Origin: Caryophanales bacterium UBA6768
GTDB taxonomy: Bacteria > Bacillota > Bacilli > Bacillales_D > Amphibacillaceae
Direction: 5' to 3'
Assembly: GCA_002453315.1 (NCBI GenBank)
Contig: DKGO01000138.1
Span: 1 to 16,704 of the forward strand
DNA: 16,704 bases
In this document: piece after piece, positions 1 to 7,162 of the stretch
Position numbering within the stretch: the stretch's first letter is position 1
Layout of the letters: each line of letters starts with the position of its first letter
Program-made: the position numbers and the translations under genes
Notes under the pieces: model-generated
What the model saw: the letters and a program-made list of their open reading frames with translations, nothing else
Told to the model about the DNA's origin: nothing
The model's database searches: none

Positions 1-104
1 ATGACTACTAAATCCAATTTTCAGCAAATCTCTAGTCGTGAGAAGGTCGCTCATGGCTACTAAATCCAATTTTTATCAAAACTAAAACCGTGAGATGAAC
101 CCTC
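1..104. repeat. Two diverged tandem copies of a 52-bp unit
   Basis: Bases 1-52 and 53-104 align without gaps at 40 of 52 positions. The best conserved core is CTACTAAATCCAATTTT (5-21 and 57-73), and both units carry CGTGAGA and end in CTC. The window begins at a unit boundary, so more copies may lie to the left. The second unit forms a clean hairpin (see the terminator at 78-108); in the first unit the equivalent stem is weaker. It may be a duplicated terminator region behind the DUF368 gene or the edge of a longer repeat family. Confidence 0.6.
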
Positions 105-108
105 ACGG
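78..108 (-). terminator. Likely intrinsic terminator of the DUF368 gene
   Basis: CCGTGAG (88-94) and CTCACGG (102-108) form a 7-bp stem with a 7-nt loop. Read on the minus strand the hairpin is followed by TTTTAGTTTT (87 down to 78). It lies about 85 nt past the DUF368 stop codon, in the right orientation for that gene. The U-tract is interrupted, so strength is uncertain. Confidence 0.55.
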
Positions 109-193
109 CCTAAAATCATCATTCCTAAAACTATGAATCAGCATATCTACTAACATTTCGGGCAAACCTTACTATACCCTTATACGAGGGCAA

Positions 194-1000
194 TCAGTAC
201 TCTACTTTCCCCAAAACATATGCAACTAACAATCCGGCAGCAAAAACAAATACAAACCATAGCATTTGTGAAAAACTTGTTGCCCAGCCAGGAAAAATAA
301 CATACACTGAACCAATCACCAATCCAATAATAACAGCAAAGGTAGCAATTCTGAAATGGGTTAAACAAAAATGAATCACTTTACTCATCGTTACAATCCC
401 TGCTGCTATACCAACACCGACCACAACAATAACCGTTATGTCGAGCGTGTTAATGGCATTAATAACTGTACTATAAAAACCAAGTAACAACAGCACTAAC
501 GAACCACTAATTCCTGGTAAAATCATGGCGGCACTAGCAATAAAACCGGCGAAAAACAAACTAACGTAAATCATCAACGATCTTTCCACAATAATTGTTC
601 CTTCTTCGGGGTTTAGCGGTAGCATACTTATAAGGACAGCACTTCCTATTAAAAACAAATAATGATACCACTTAAACGTCGAAGTAACCTTCGATTCACG
701 GGCTAAATAAGGTAATATCCCAATAATTAGTCCCAGAAAAAAATAGTATGTTATCTGTTCGTGATGTGCCAAAAGCCAACCCATTAATCGACTGAAGGAA
801 AAAATAGCAAAAGCCATACCAAGCCCAAGTGGAATTAAAAATCCTAAGTTAGCCTTCCACTTCCGACTAAACAACCCATTTATCGATTTTATCAGTTGAT
901 CATAAATGCCAAAAATAACAGCAATCGTTCCGCCACTAATTCCTGGAACGACATCACTTACTCCCATCGCAATCCCTCGATAAAGATTTTTCCACTCCAT
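194..1000 (-). CDS. popT: DUF368 membrane protein, PopT-type undecaprenyl-phosphate translocase
   Basis: This is a polytopic membrane protein of 268 residues in the DUF368 family. Members of the family (PopT) have been reported to return undecaprenyl phosphate, the lipid carrier of cell-wall precursors, across the cytoplasmic membrane. Two matching motifs are visible, VPGISGGT (residues 18-25) and LPGISGSL (151-158), as expected from an internally duplicated fold with re-entrant segments; most of the rest is hydrophobic helices. The start at 1000 is preferred over an upstream in-frame codon at 1036 because AAAGAGG lies 7 nt before it and the protein then begins MEWKNLYRGI, which resembles family members. 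The gene stands alone, with a -10-like element at 1074-1079 and a likely terminator at 78-108. Family assignment is firm; the flippase role is carried over from homologues, and the symbol is assigned by family only. Confidence 0.85.
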   Translation of the reverse strand: MEWKNLYRGIAMGVSDVVPGISGGTIAVIFGIYDQLIKSINGLFSRKWKANLGFLIPLGLGMAFAIFSFSRLMGWLLAHHEQITYYFFLGLIIGILPYLARESKVTSTFKWYHYLFLIGSAVLISMLPLNPEEGTIIVERSLMIYVSLFFAGFIASAAMILPGISGSLVLLLLGFYSTVINAINTLDITVIVVVGVGIAAGIVTMSKVIHFCLTHFRIATFAVIIGLVIGSVYVIFPGWATSFSQMLWFVFVFAAGLLVAYVLGKVEY

Positions 1001-1073
1001 ATAATTCCTCTTTCTATAAAAAGTATTTTTCCCCAAACTTAAATTACTTTCTCAAAAATAAAAAACCCCATCC

Positions 1074-1079
1074 ATTATA
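1074..1079 (-). promoter_or_regulatory. Possible -10 element for the DUF368 gene
   Basis: On the minus strand this reads TATAAT, about 75 nt before the DUF368 start codon. The hexamer 17 nt further upstream (TTATTC) is a poor -35 match, so the promoter may be weak, activator-dependent or elsewhere. Nothing else recognisable was seen between 1001 and 1147, and no clear terminator for the hydrolase gene ending at 1148. Confidence 0.35.
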
Positions 1080-1147
1080 ATACCCGATAAAATATAGAAT
1101 AACATTCACACTTTTGAAAACCTACCTATTACCTTAATTGAAAAATA

Positions 1148-2113
1148 TTAACGGCTTAAATCTTCTATAAACTCTTCTGACTCCTTAGCTATTCTCTCAT
1201 AATCAATATTATGAACATAATGAGATGAATCTAGTTGGACGAGAGTCCCCCGATCATTTTTACTAACAAAATCCCTTTGAATTCTTTTCCATGCTTTCTC
1301 ATCAAAACCTGTTTCCAGACCATTTGAGGAAAATAATAGCATAGGAAAACTTGAGGTATTAGCATTTGCTACCTTTCTTGCATTGGCCTTAATATTATTT
1401 ATTTCATTAATCATATTTTTAGTCAATGTTCTTCTATAAAAAATGACTTTATATAACTCCTTTTCCTCCTCTGTCAATGTCCCATATTTTATTGCGTCAC
1501 TTTCTGATAGTTTGGGAATCCATCTCGTTATACCTGTTTTTGCAGCCAAAACACTTAAATGAAAAAGGGGCATATTTATATCATAATCTTCATATGCAGC
1601 GGGAACAGCCATATCTAATCCAATGATCGCTTTTATTTCATCGGGATACGTCTGCACCCAATTTAACGCCTCAATACCGGACATAGAATGGGGCGCCAAA
1701 ATATATGGCCCTTCAATCCCCAATTTGACGAGAGCCTCCCTAGTTTCAGCTAGAATTGTATCAATATCCCGATCAGTATCTGTGATTTCGCTAAATCCAT
1801 AACCTGCCTTTTCAACAACAACAATTCTATATTTATCACTTAATAAGGTATAAAGAGATTTAAAATCAAGTACAGGTGAACTAGTGCCTCCACCTGATAA
1901 AAAAACGAGAGTTTCTTTTCCGTCTCCTTCTGTATAAACGTGTATTTGATGGCCATTAACCTCTAGAAGCTCACCATATGGAACAAATAGCCTCTCTTCT
2001 TTTGACAATTGGAATTTATGGTTAATAAAGCCCACGGAAAGAATCAATCCAATTATTAAAATAATACTTGGAATGATGATTAATATAATACGTTTAATAA
2101 TACTTTTCATCAT
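1148..2113 (-). CDS. Membrane-anchored alpha/beta-fold hydrolase
   Basis: The protein has 321 residues. A strongly hydrophobic N-terminal segment (about residues 6-30, rich in Ile and Leu, after a KxxxKR start) looks like a membrane anchor or uncleaved signal, putting the catalytic domain on the outer face. The domain shows the alpha/beta-hydrolase order: an oxyanion-loop stretch LSGGGTS (about 72-78), the nucleophile elbow PHSMSG with Ser143, and a C-terminal DSSHYVH with the likely catalytic His298. The elbow is unusual, P-H-S-M-S-G rather than the standard G-x-S-x-G. The substrate cannot be told; related proteins are annotated as esterases or peptidases. The start was set at ATG 2113 (2110 is equally possible) because AGGGTGA lies just upstream; a GTG at 2119 is part of that ribosome binding site. 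Confidence 0.8.
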   Translation of the reverse strand: MMKSIIKRIILIIIPSIILIIGLILSVGFINHKFQLSKEERLFVPYGELLEVNGHQIHVYTEGDGKETLVFLSGGGTSSPVLDFKSLYTLLSDKYRIVVVEKAGYGFSEITDTDRDIDTILAETREALVKLGIEGPYILAPHSMSGIEALNWVQTYPDEIKAIIGLDMAVPAAYEDYDINMPLFHLSVLAAKTGITRWIPKLSESDAIKYGTLTEEEKELYKVIFYRRTLTKNMINEINNIKANARKVANANTSSFPMLLFSSNGLETGFDEKAWKRIQRDFVSKNDRGTLVQLDSSHYVHNIDYERIAKESEEFIEDLSR

Positions 2114-2318
2114 TATCACCCTAAATTGACACCTTTTGTATCAATAATAAATTACTTGTGTTATCAAGAAATTTATTTGCTTCATTAATTCAGTTATAAT
2201 TTTGTTCTATTCACTTTATAGATGGGAAAACAAATTATTGCCTATCAAACAAACACATAAGCATCCAATCTATCATACTATTAAAATCGAAATAAATACT
2301 TAAATATGATAAGTCCAT

Positions 2319-3299
2319 TCACTGATTAAACTTTCTCACTTCAGAAAGAATAGTATCCATAGACTTCTTAGGTTCTTCTATATTAGGAGTATGTGCGGAT
2401 TCTTCAAACATGACCCACTTTTTCTCCGGAGCCTTTAATTTATGATAAAAATCTTCTGTCGGTTCAAAAGGGGTAATCAAGTCATGTCTACCCATTAAAA
2501 AATTGATTGGTATTTCCACTTCATCTACAGTTTCTATTAGATTTACCCTTCTCATTTCTTCTTGCAAGTGATTCATACTAAAAAATTGCCCTTGCAAAAA
2601 TCGTATACTATCAAAAATTGTATATTCTTTACTAGTCAATAAGTTGATCAATATTTTACGCACCAATTTACCATCTCTTGTTATTCCACCACCTAGAGCC
2701 TCGACATAATTTTGATGAATTCTATCACTCTTTAAATTATCCCATGGAGGGGAACCAATATGTAATAATTTCTCATAGGCCTTATGATAGTTTTCCATTT
2801 TAGCTTTTTCTAATAATTTTGTATAAGAAAGCCTTTCACTTGCAGCAACATCTGTCACTTGGGCAACGCCAAAATAACGTTTATATAGCTGAGGGGCCCG
2901 TTTTATAGTTAACATACCTAAGATAGTTCCCCATGAGTGCCCAACTAAATATAGCTGCTGTCTAGTTAAATATTCCAATAAATAGTTTGTTACTTCAACT
3001 GTATCGTTTACAAATTGATCAATATTCATTGATTCAGAGGGAATTTTTTTAGAATAAGATAAACCAGCCCCCCTTTGATCCCATTGTACAACAACAAAAT
3101 GTTTTTCAAGTTCGGTCTGGAACTTACGATAAAACCCTATGTGCCCTGTCCCAGGACCACCATGAAGCATGAGGAGGATTGGATGACGCTTGTTCTCACC
3201 CCGAATATAAATCCACTGTTTATCATGACCAACCCTTATTTCCTTTAATTCGAAAACAGCATTTTCTCCCGAAATCTTTGGGGCTCTCCTAATAAACAA
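2319..3299 (-). CDS. Alpha/beta hydrolase, proline iminopeptidase-like (S33 family)
   Basis: This is a soluble alpha/beta hydrolase of 326 residues. The signature features of prolyl aminopeptidase relatives are all present: HGGPG (46-50), WDQRGAG (73-79), the nucleophile elbow GHSWG with Ser122, Asp273 in GRHD, and His303 in ESAHTP. A helical cap domain lies between (about 150-255). Such enzymes remove N-terminal proline from peptides or hydrolyse other small amides and esters, so the exact substrate is open. Translation most likely starts at TTG 3299, 5 nt after an AAGGTGGGGG ribosome binding site; an ATG at 3303 is out of frame and reaches a stop after four codons. The gene is separated by 205 nt from the anchored hydrolase downstream and is divergent from katA. 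No clear terminator was found between 2114 and 2318. Confidence 0.82.
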   Translation of the reverse strand: MFIRRAPKISGENAVFELKEIRVGHDKQWIYIRGENKRHPILLMLHGGPGTGHIGFYRKFQTELEKHFVVVQWDQRGAGLSYSKKIPSESMNIDQFVNDTVEVTNYLLEYLTRQQLYLVGHSWGTILGMLTIKRAPQLYKRYFGVAQVTDVAASERLSYTKLLEKAKMENYHKAYEKLLHIGSPPWDNLKSDRIHQNYVEALGGGITRDGKLVRKILINLLTSKEYTIFDSIRFLQGQFFSMNHLQEEMRRVNLIETVDEVEIPINFLMGRHDLITPFEPTEDFYHKLKAPEKKWVMFEESAHTPNIEEPKKSMDTILSEVRKFNQ

Positions 3300-3303
3300 T
3301 CAT

Positions 3304-3604
3304 ACCCCCACCTTCTTACCATGATAAATAAACGGACTGCCAAAGTACGTAACATAGTTAGTTTTACACACAACAATTATTTAAATTTTCATCCCCATTA
3401 ATCTCCATTCCCATTATACAATAATTATTGATAAACTCTAATTTACTTTAGAAATCTCAAAAGTGAGTCTACATTCATTCTCAATTAAATGAAATATTAA
3501 CAATTAATTCATAAATACATGTTTATTATTGTTAAATTAAAAAACCTCCAAAAGCCTACAATATCAATGTGCCACTTATTTTTAATTTGTCATAATCCAG
3601 CCTT
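3304..3604. other. AT-rich divergent intergenic region between hydrolase and katA
   Basis: This stretch has no convincing gene. It holds a perfect 12-bp palindrome CAATAATTATTG (3419-3430) and an inverted repeat TTAACAAT (3497-3504) / ATTGTTAA (3528-3535), whose spacer contains a second small one, ATAAA/TTTAT (3511-3515/3522-3526). Neither hairpin is followed by a T-run, so they look more like protein-binding sites or AT-rich cruciforms than terminators. The hydrolase promoter must lie here, but no clear -35/-10 pair was found. Confidence 0.5.
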
Positions 3605-3633
3605 TTGATTATTAATAACTTTTCTGATATGAT
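3605..3633 (+). promoter_or_regulatory. Sigma-A type promoter of katA
   Basis: TTGATT (3605-3610) and TATGAT (3628-3633) are separated by exactly 17 nt, a good match to the housekeeping consensus. Transcription would start near 3640, leaving a leader of about 30 nt that carries the ribosome binding site CGGAGGTG (3653-3660). Confidence 0.7.
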
Positions 3634-3644
3634 ATTAATTGTAA
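3630..3644. promoter_or_regulatory. PerR-like operator overlapping the katA -10
   Basis: TGATATTAATTGTAA matches the published PerR consensus TTATAATNATTATAA at 12 of the 14 defined positions. It overlaps the -10 element and the predicted start site, where a repressor would block transcription. PerR control of the vegetative catalase gene by peroxide is established in Bacillus subtilis. The site is read from sequence; no perR gene is in the window. Confidence 0.65.
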
Positions 3645-3668
3645 ATAACATTCGGAGGTGCTTTTTTA

Positions 3669-5171
3669 GTGAAAAATAATGAAGATAAAAAGAAATTAAC
3701 AACCGCTGCTGGTGCCCCAGTTGCTGACAACCAAAACTCCATGACAGCAGGCCCAAGAGGTCCAATGCTCTTACAAGATGTTTGGTTTTTAGAAAAACTA
3801 GCACATTTTGATAGAGAGGTAATTCCTGAGCGCCGTATGCACGCTAAGGGATCTGGTGCCTTTGGTACATTTACTGTGACACATGATATTACAAAGTATT
3901 CAAAAGCAAAAATCTTCTCAGAAGTTGGTAAGAAAACGGACATGTTTGCTCGTTTCTCAACTGTTGCCGGAGAACGTGGTGCAGCTGATGCCGAACGTGA
4001 CATTCGCGGATTTGCTTTAAAATTTTACACTGAAGAAGGGAACTGGGATTTAGTTGGAAATAATACTCCTGTATTTTTCTTCCGTGACCCATTACAATTT
4101 CCTGACTTAAACCATGCCGTTAAACGTGACCCACGTACTAACATGCGTTCACCAAATAACAATTGGGACTTCTGGACAAAATTGCCTGAAGCATTACACC
4201 AAGTAACCTATATTATGGGTGACCGAGGTCTTCCTAAATCATACCGTAATATGCACGGATTTGGTAGTCATACATTCAGTATGATTAATGCTGAAAATGA
4301 AAGAGTATGGGTAAAATTCCATATGTACTCTCAACAAGGCATTGAGAATTTTACGGATGCTGAGGCGGCAGAAGTTGTTGGTAGTGACCGTGAAAGCTCA
4401 CAAAGAGATTTATATGAAAATATTGAAGAAGGTAATTTCCCTAAATGGAAAATGTTCATCCAAGTGATGACAGAAGAAGAGGCGGCAAATATGCCTTTCA
4501 ACCCTTTTGATTTAACTAAAGTTTGGTACAAAGGTGATTTCCCACTAATCGAAGTAGGAGAATTTGAGTTAAATAGAAACCCAGATAACTATTTTGCTGA
4601 TGTTGAGCAAGCTGCATTTACACCAGCTAATATCGTTCCTGGAATTGGCTTTTCTCCTGATAAAATGTTGCAAGGTCGATTGTTTTCATATGGTGACGCA
4701 CAACGTTATCGTTTAGGTGTTAACCATCACCAAATTCCAGTTAACCAACCACGTTGTCCATACCATAGTTACCATCGTGACGGACAAATGCGTGTCGATG
4801 GAAACCAAGGAAGTCTATTACACTATGATCCTAACAGTTATGGTGAGTGGGAAGAACAACGTGACAAAATGGAGCCACCTTTAAAATTAGAGGGTGACGC
4901 GACTCACTATAACTTCCGTGAAGATGATAATAATTACTTTGAGCAACCTGGTAAATTATTTAACTTAATGGATGATGAAGCAAAACAACGCTTATTTGAC
5001 AATACTGCTAGAAATTTCGAGGGTGCCGAGGAGCATATTAAAATCCGCCATATTGTCCACTGTTATAAGGCTGACCCTACCTATGGTGAAGGAGTAGCAA
5101 AAGCTGCTGGCATTTCAATGGACAAAGTGAATAAAGCTGTTGAGGAATTTTCACTAGACAACTATAAATAG
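3669..5171 (+). CDS. katA: Monofunctional heme catalase, clade 3
   Basis: This cytoplasmic heme enzyme turns hydrogen peroxide into water and oxygen. It has 500 residues, the size of small-subunit catalases, and is homologous along its whole length. The distal-side catalytic His58 (in [12 protein letters not shown]) and Asn131 (in [11 protein letters not shown]) and the proximal heme ligand Tyr341 (in [14 protein letters not shown]) are all in place. Translation starts at GTG 3669, 8 nt after a strong CGGAGGTG. The gene is monocistronic, with a sigma-A promoter and PerR-like box upstream and a strong hairpin terminator starting 11 nt after the stop codon. The promoter layout suggests peroxide induction. 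The closest named equivalent is the vegetative KatA of Bacillus. Confidence 0.95.
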   Translation: MKNNEDKKKLTTAAGAPVADNQNSMTAGPRGPMLLQDVWFLEKLAHFDREVIPERRMHAKGSGAFGTFTVTHDITKYSKAKIFSEVGKKTDMFARFSTVAGERGAADAERDIRGFALKFYTEEGNWDLVGNNTPVFFFRDPLQFPDLNHAVKRDPRTNMRSPNNNWDFWTKLPEALHQVTYIMGDRGLPKSYRNMHGFGSHTFSMINAENERVWVKFHMYSQQGIENFTDAEAAEVVGSDRESSQRDLYENIEEGNFPKWKMFIQVMTEEEAANMPFNPFDLTKVWYKGDFPLIEVGEFELNRNPDNYFADVEQAAFTPANIVPGIGFSPDKMLQGRLFSYGDAQRYRLGVNHHQIPVNQPRCPYHSYHRDGQMRVDGNQGSLLHYDPNSYGEWEEQRDKMEPPLKLEGDATHYNFREDDNNYFEQPGKLFNLMDDEAKQRLFDNTARNFEGAEEHIKIRHIVHCYKADPTYGEGVAKAAGISMDKVNKAVEEFSLDNYK

Positions 5172-5182
5172 AATAGTTTAAT

Positions 5183-5221
5183 AGAGCACTGTTTGTTAAA
5201 AATGGACAGTGCTCTTTTTTT
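5183..5221 (+). terminator. Strong intrinsic terminator of katA
   Basis: AGAGCACTGT (5183-5192) and ACAGTGCTCT (5206-5215) form a perfect 10-bp stem with a 13-nt loop, followed directly by a run of seven T. It lies just past the katA stop codon. The convergent SDR gene ends at 5269 and its transcript would read into the same hairpin, but on that strand the hairpin is followed by ATTAAAC, so it would terminate poorly in reverse. Confidence 0.92.
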
Positions 5222-5268
5222 GTTTAGTTCCAAGGCTCCACTAGTCAACATGATGATGAAATTGCACA

Positions 5269-6210
5269 TTATATTTTTGCATTTTCTTTTATCCAAGTTA
5301 TGCTTTCCTTAATTCCCTCTTCATATGATGTTTGTGGGATTGGTCCGATTTTTTCTCTGTACTTCTTACTACTGAGGACAACAGGATCATCGAATAGATA
5401 CCATATTTCTAACATCTCTTTCATAAATGGTTGGAATAGGCCGACAAACCAAACCATTTTTTTTGAAACTGTTTTAATCGCCCTTTTATACCCTATTTCA
5501 TTACGTAATATCTCAATTATTTCTTCCCCTTTAATTGCATGTGTGGCCGGTATATTCCAATTTTGGTTATATGCATCTTCTCTCATGGCTAGTTCCACCA
5601 TCGTCTTAGCACCATCAAGAGTATAAAGAAATTCTCTAGCCATCGTTAAATCACCTACAAAATTTGCCGGTTTGTTACGGGCTACATTTTTTAAAGTTTC
5701 ATGAAGAATGGTGTTTTCTGCATTTGGCCCGTATAAATCGGGCATATGGACGATTAAACAAGGAACTTTACTATTTATTAATCTATTTTCCATTGCCAGC
5801 CGAATTTTCCCTTTCTTTGTATGGGGATTCTTTTGCACATTTTCATCAACTTTCCTATTCGGTTGCCTACCATAAGCATAAATATTATCGACTAAGGCAA
5901 TCCCCGCATTGTTTTTTTCAGCAGCCTGAATCATTATTTCTAGACATAATGGATGTTTATCCTTCCATTCTTGATAAGGAAAACTGACTGCATGAAAAAT
6001 AACATCGACCCCTTCAGCTGCCTTGGTAACGTCTTTTTCTACTAACGCATCTCCCGGAAATATCGCCACTTTTGCTTCATTTTGGTAAAGATTTTCTAAT
6101 TTATCCTTTCCTCTTGCAAATGCAACTACCTCCACTTGACGGTCAACAAGCTCACGTACTAACGCATAACCAATTCCACCTGTTGCACCTAAAACAAGTG
6201 CTTTTTTCAT
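5269..6210 (-). CDS. NAD(P)-binding SDR protein, epimerase/dehydratase family
   Basis: The protein has 313 residues with an N-terminal Rossmann fold: beta-strand plus glycine motif GATGGIG (8-14), an Arg at 33 in a position typical for NADPH contact, GDA (53-55), and NIYAYG (109-114) at the strand before the active site. MPDLYGPN (156-163) matches the substrate-side loop of extended SDRs. At the place of the usual YxxxK pair the sequence reads KGKIR (123-127), so the classical catalytic Tyr and Lys appear replaced by Lys and Arg; I recall this KGxxR pattern from a branch of annotated epimerases, so it is probably a family trait. The substrate is unknown. The gene follows tetR on the same strand after 87 nt, with its own copy of the putative TetR operator, and AAAGGG serves as a modest ribosome binding site. 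Confidence 0.82.
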   Translation of the reverse strand: MKKALVLGATGGIGYALVRELVDRQVEVVAFARGKDKLENLYQNEAKVAIFPGDALVEKDVTKAAEGVDVIFHAVSFPYQEWKDKHPLCLEIMIQAAEKNNAGIALVDNIYAYGRQPNRKVDENVQKNPHTKKGKIRLAMENRLINSKVPCLIVHMPDLYGPNAENTILHETLKNVARNKPANFVGDLTMAREFLYTLDGAKTMVELAMREDAYNQNWNIPATHAIKGEEIIEILRNEIGYKRAIKTVSKKMVWFVGLFQPFMKEMLEIWYLFDDPVVLSSKKYREKIGPIPQTSYEEGIKESITWIKENAKI

Positions 6211-6233
6211 TTTATCAACCCTTTCTTTTTTGT

Positions 6234-6248
6234 TTGACCAATGGTCAA
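6234..6248. promoter_or_regulatory. Putative TetR operator upstream of the SDR gene
   Basis: TTGACCAATGGTCAA is a perfect palindrome (7-bp arms around one base) 24 nt before the SDR start codon. Almost the same sequence recurs upstream of tetR (6890-6904). On the minus strand a weak promoter (TTGTAG, 16 nt, TATTTT) ends just upstream, so the site would sit at the start of the transcript, where repressor binding blocks it. The regulator is inferred from proximity. Confidence 0.7.
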
Positions 6249-6297
6249 TTTTATTTAAAAAATAATTCAGGTTACCCCTGCTACAATGACATTAGGA

Positions 6298-6873
6298 TTA
6301 ACTTTTTAAACCTTTAATAATAAAATCAACATGTAATGTGGCCGCTAATTTTGCCTCTTCAAAATTATTTACATATCCACGATATTGTGAAACAAAACCT
6401 TGTAATGACAAAAATGCTGACCAAATCTCACTAATTTTTACCGTTTTATTCAATAAGGATTGAATGGTTTGCGCAAAGTGTTGATAACTTTCATTAGCCG
6501 CTGCTTGGGATAAACCGTCTACCTCTGTATTTCTTACCAAAAACATAATTTCATACTGACTCTGATGATTCAATCCAAATTCAATAAACCGAATTAGTAC
6601 ATTAAACAATTTAGTTGAATCATCTACAGATTCGTTGATCGTTTCCTCTAATCGCTTATTAAGTTGCGAAAAGTCATCTTCGACAATCTTGTAAAATAGT
6701 TCCGCTTTATTTTTAAAATAATAATAGATTGCACCATGACTACAGCCTAGTTCCTTTGCTATGCTACGCATGGAAACCTGTTGAAAGCTTTTTTCAACAA
6801 ACTGAATCCGTGCTTTCTGTAAAATCATTTCCTTCGTTAATTCATGTGAAGCAGTTTTTTTACGTGGTGACAC
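6298..6873 (-). CDS. TetR-family transcriptional repressor
   Basis: This DNA-binding repressor has 191 residues. The N-terminal helix-turn-helix lies at about residues 31-55 (SMRSIAKELGCSHGAIYYYF), followed by the usual KxELF start of helix 4. The C-terminal ligand and dimerisation half (60-191) is all helical and not recognisable in detail; it contains an IWSAFLSLQGFVSQYRG stretch typical of TetR core helices. Translation starts at GTG 6873, 8 nt after AAGGGG. The gene lies directly upstream of the SDR gene on the same strand. Matching palindromes occur before both genes, so autorepression plus control of the SDR gene is likely. The inducing ligand is unknown and may be the substrate or product of the SDR enzyme. 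Confidence 0.88.
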   Translation of the reverse strand: MSPRKKTASHELTKEMILQKARIQFVEKSFQQVSMRSIAKELGCSHGAIYYYFKNKAELFYKIVEDDFSQLNKRLEETINESVDDSTKLFNVLIRFIEFGLNHQSQYEIMFLVRNTEVDGLSQAAANESYQHFAQTIQSLLNKTVKISEIWSAFLSLQGFVSQYRGYVNNFEEAKLAATLHVDFIIKGLKS

Positions 6874-6889
6874 AATTTAATCCCCTTTT

Positions 6890-6904
6890 TTGACCACTGG
6901 TTAA
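6890..6904. promoter_or_regulatory. Putative TetR autoregulatory operator
   Basis: TTGACCACTGGTTAA differs from a perfect palindrome by one arm base and from the SDR-side site (6234-6248) by two bases. It covers the predicted transcription start downstream of the tetR -10 element at 6909-6914, where bound repressor would block its own gene. Confidence 0.7.
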
Positions 6905-6908
6905 ATTG

Positions 6909-6914
6909 AGTATA
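6909..6914 (-). promoter_or_regulatory. -10 element of the tetR promoter
   Basis: On the minus strand this reads TATACT, a good -10. The hexamer 17 nt upstream (TTTTAA) is a weak -35. The start of transcription would fall inside the palindrome at 6890-6904. Confidence 0.5.
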
Positions 6915-6964
6915 ACACTTTTAATCTTGCATTAAAAGTATTTTCGTAAAATTGCTTCCATTAT

Positions 6965-6985
6965 TTAAAAAACTGATTCAACAGT
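6965..6985 (-). terminator. Possible weak terminator behind the permease gene
   Basis: On the minus strand ACTG-TTGAAT-CAGT, extendable by two G-U pairs, is followed by a run of T. It is short and lies about 180 nt past the permease stop codon, so it is only a candidate. The rest of 6915-7162 shows no gene, only a small palindrome TTACATGTATGTAA at 7116-7129. Confidence 0.25.
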
Positions 6986-7162
6986 CCCTTCAAACAAAGA
7001 CTTTTATTTACCACATACAAGAGTGTCTCTGAAATCTTCATTTTCCCACTAGAGGTAATTGGTACTAATATAATCTTTCAAAATAAAATTCTTTACTTTA
7101 CCAGCTACACTTTTTTTACATGTATGTAACTACTAGGAAAAGGAATGCCTCTCTAATAGTTT

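Noticed and set aside
2271..2311. Inverted repeat TATCATA/TATGATA as terminator of the S33-like hydrolase gene
   Set aside because: The loop would be 27 nt, the stem is AT-only apart from one pair, and no T-run follows.
3635..4092. Reverse-strand open frames inside katA (up to 122 codons)
   Set aside because: They lie opposite a clearly conserved catalase with intact active site and have no ribosome binding sites or family resemblance.
7116..7129. Palindrome TTACATGTATGTAA as a terminator of the permease gene
   Set aside because: On the minus strand it is followed by A residues rather than T, and the loop is only 2 nt.
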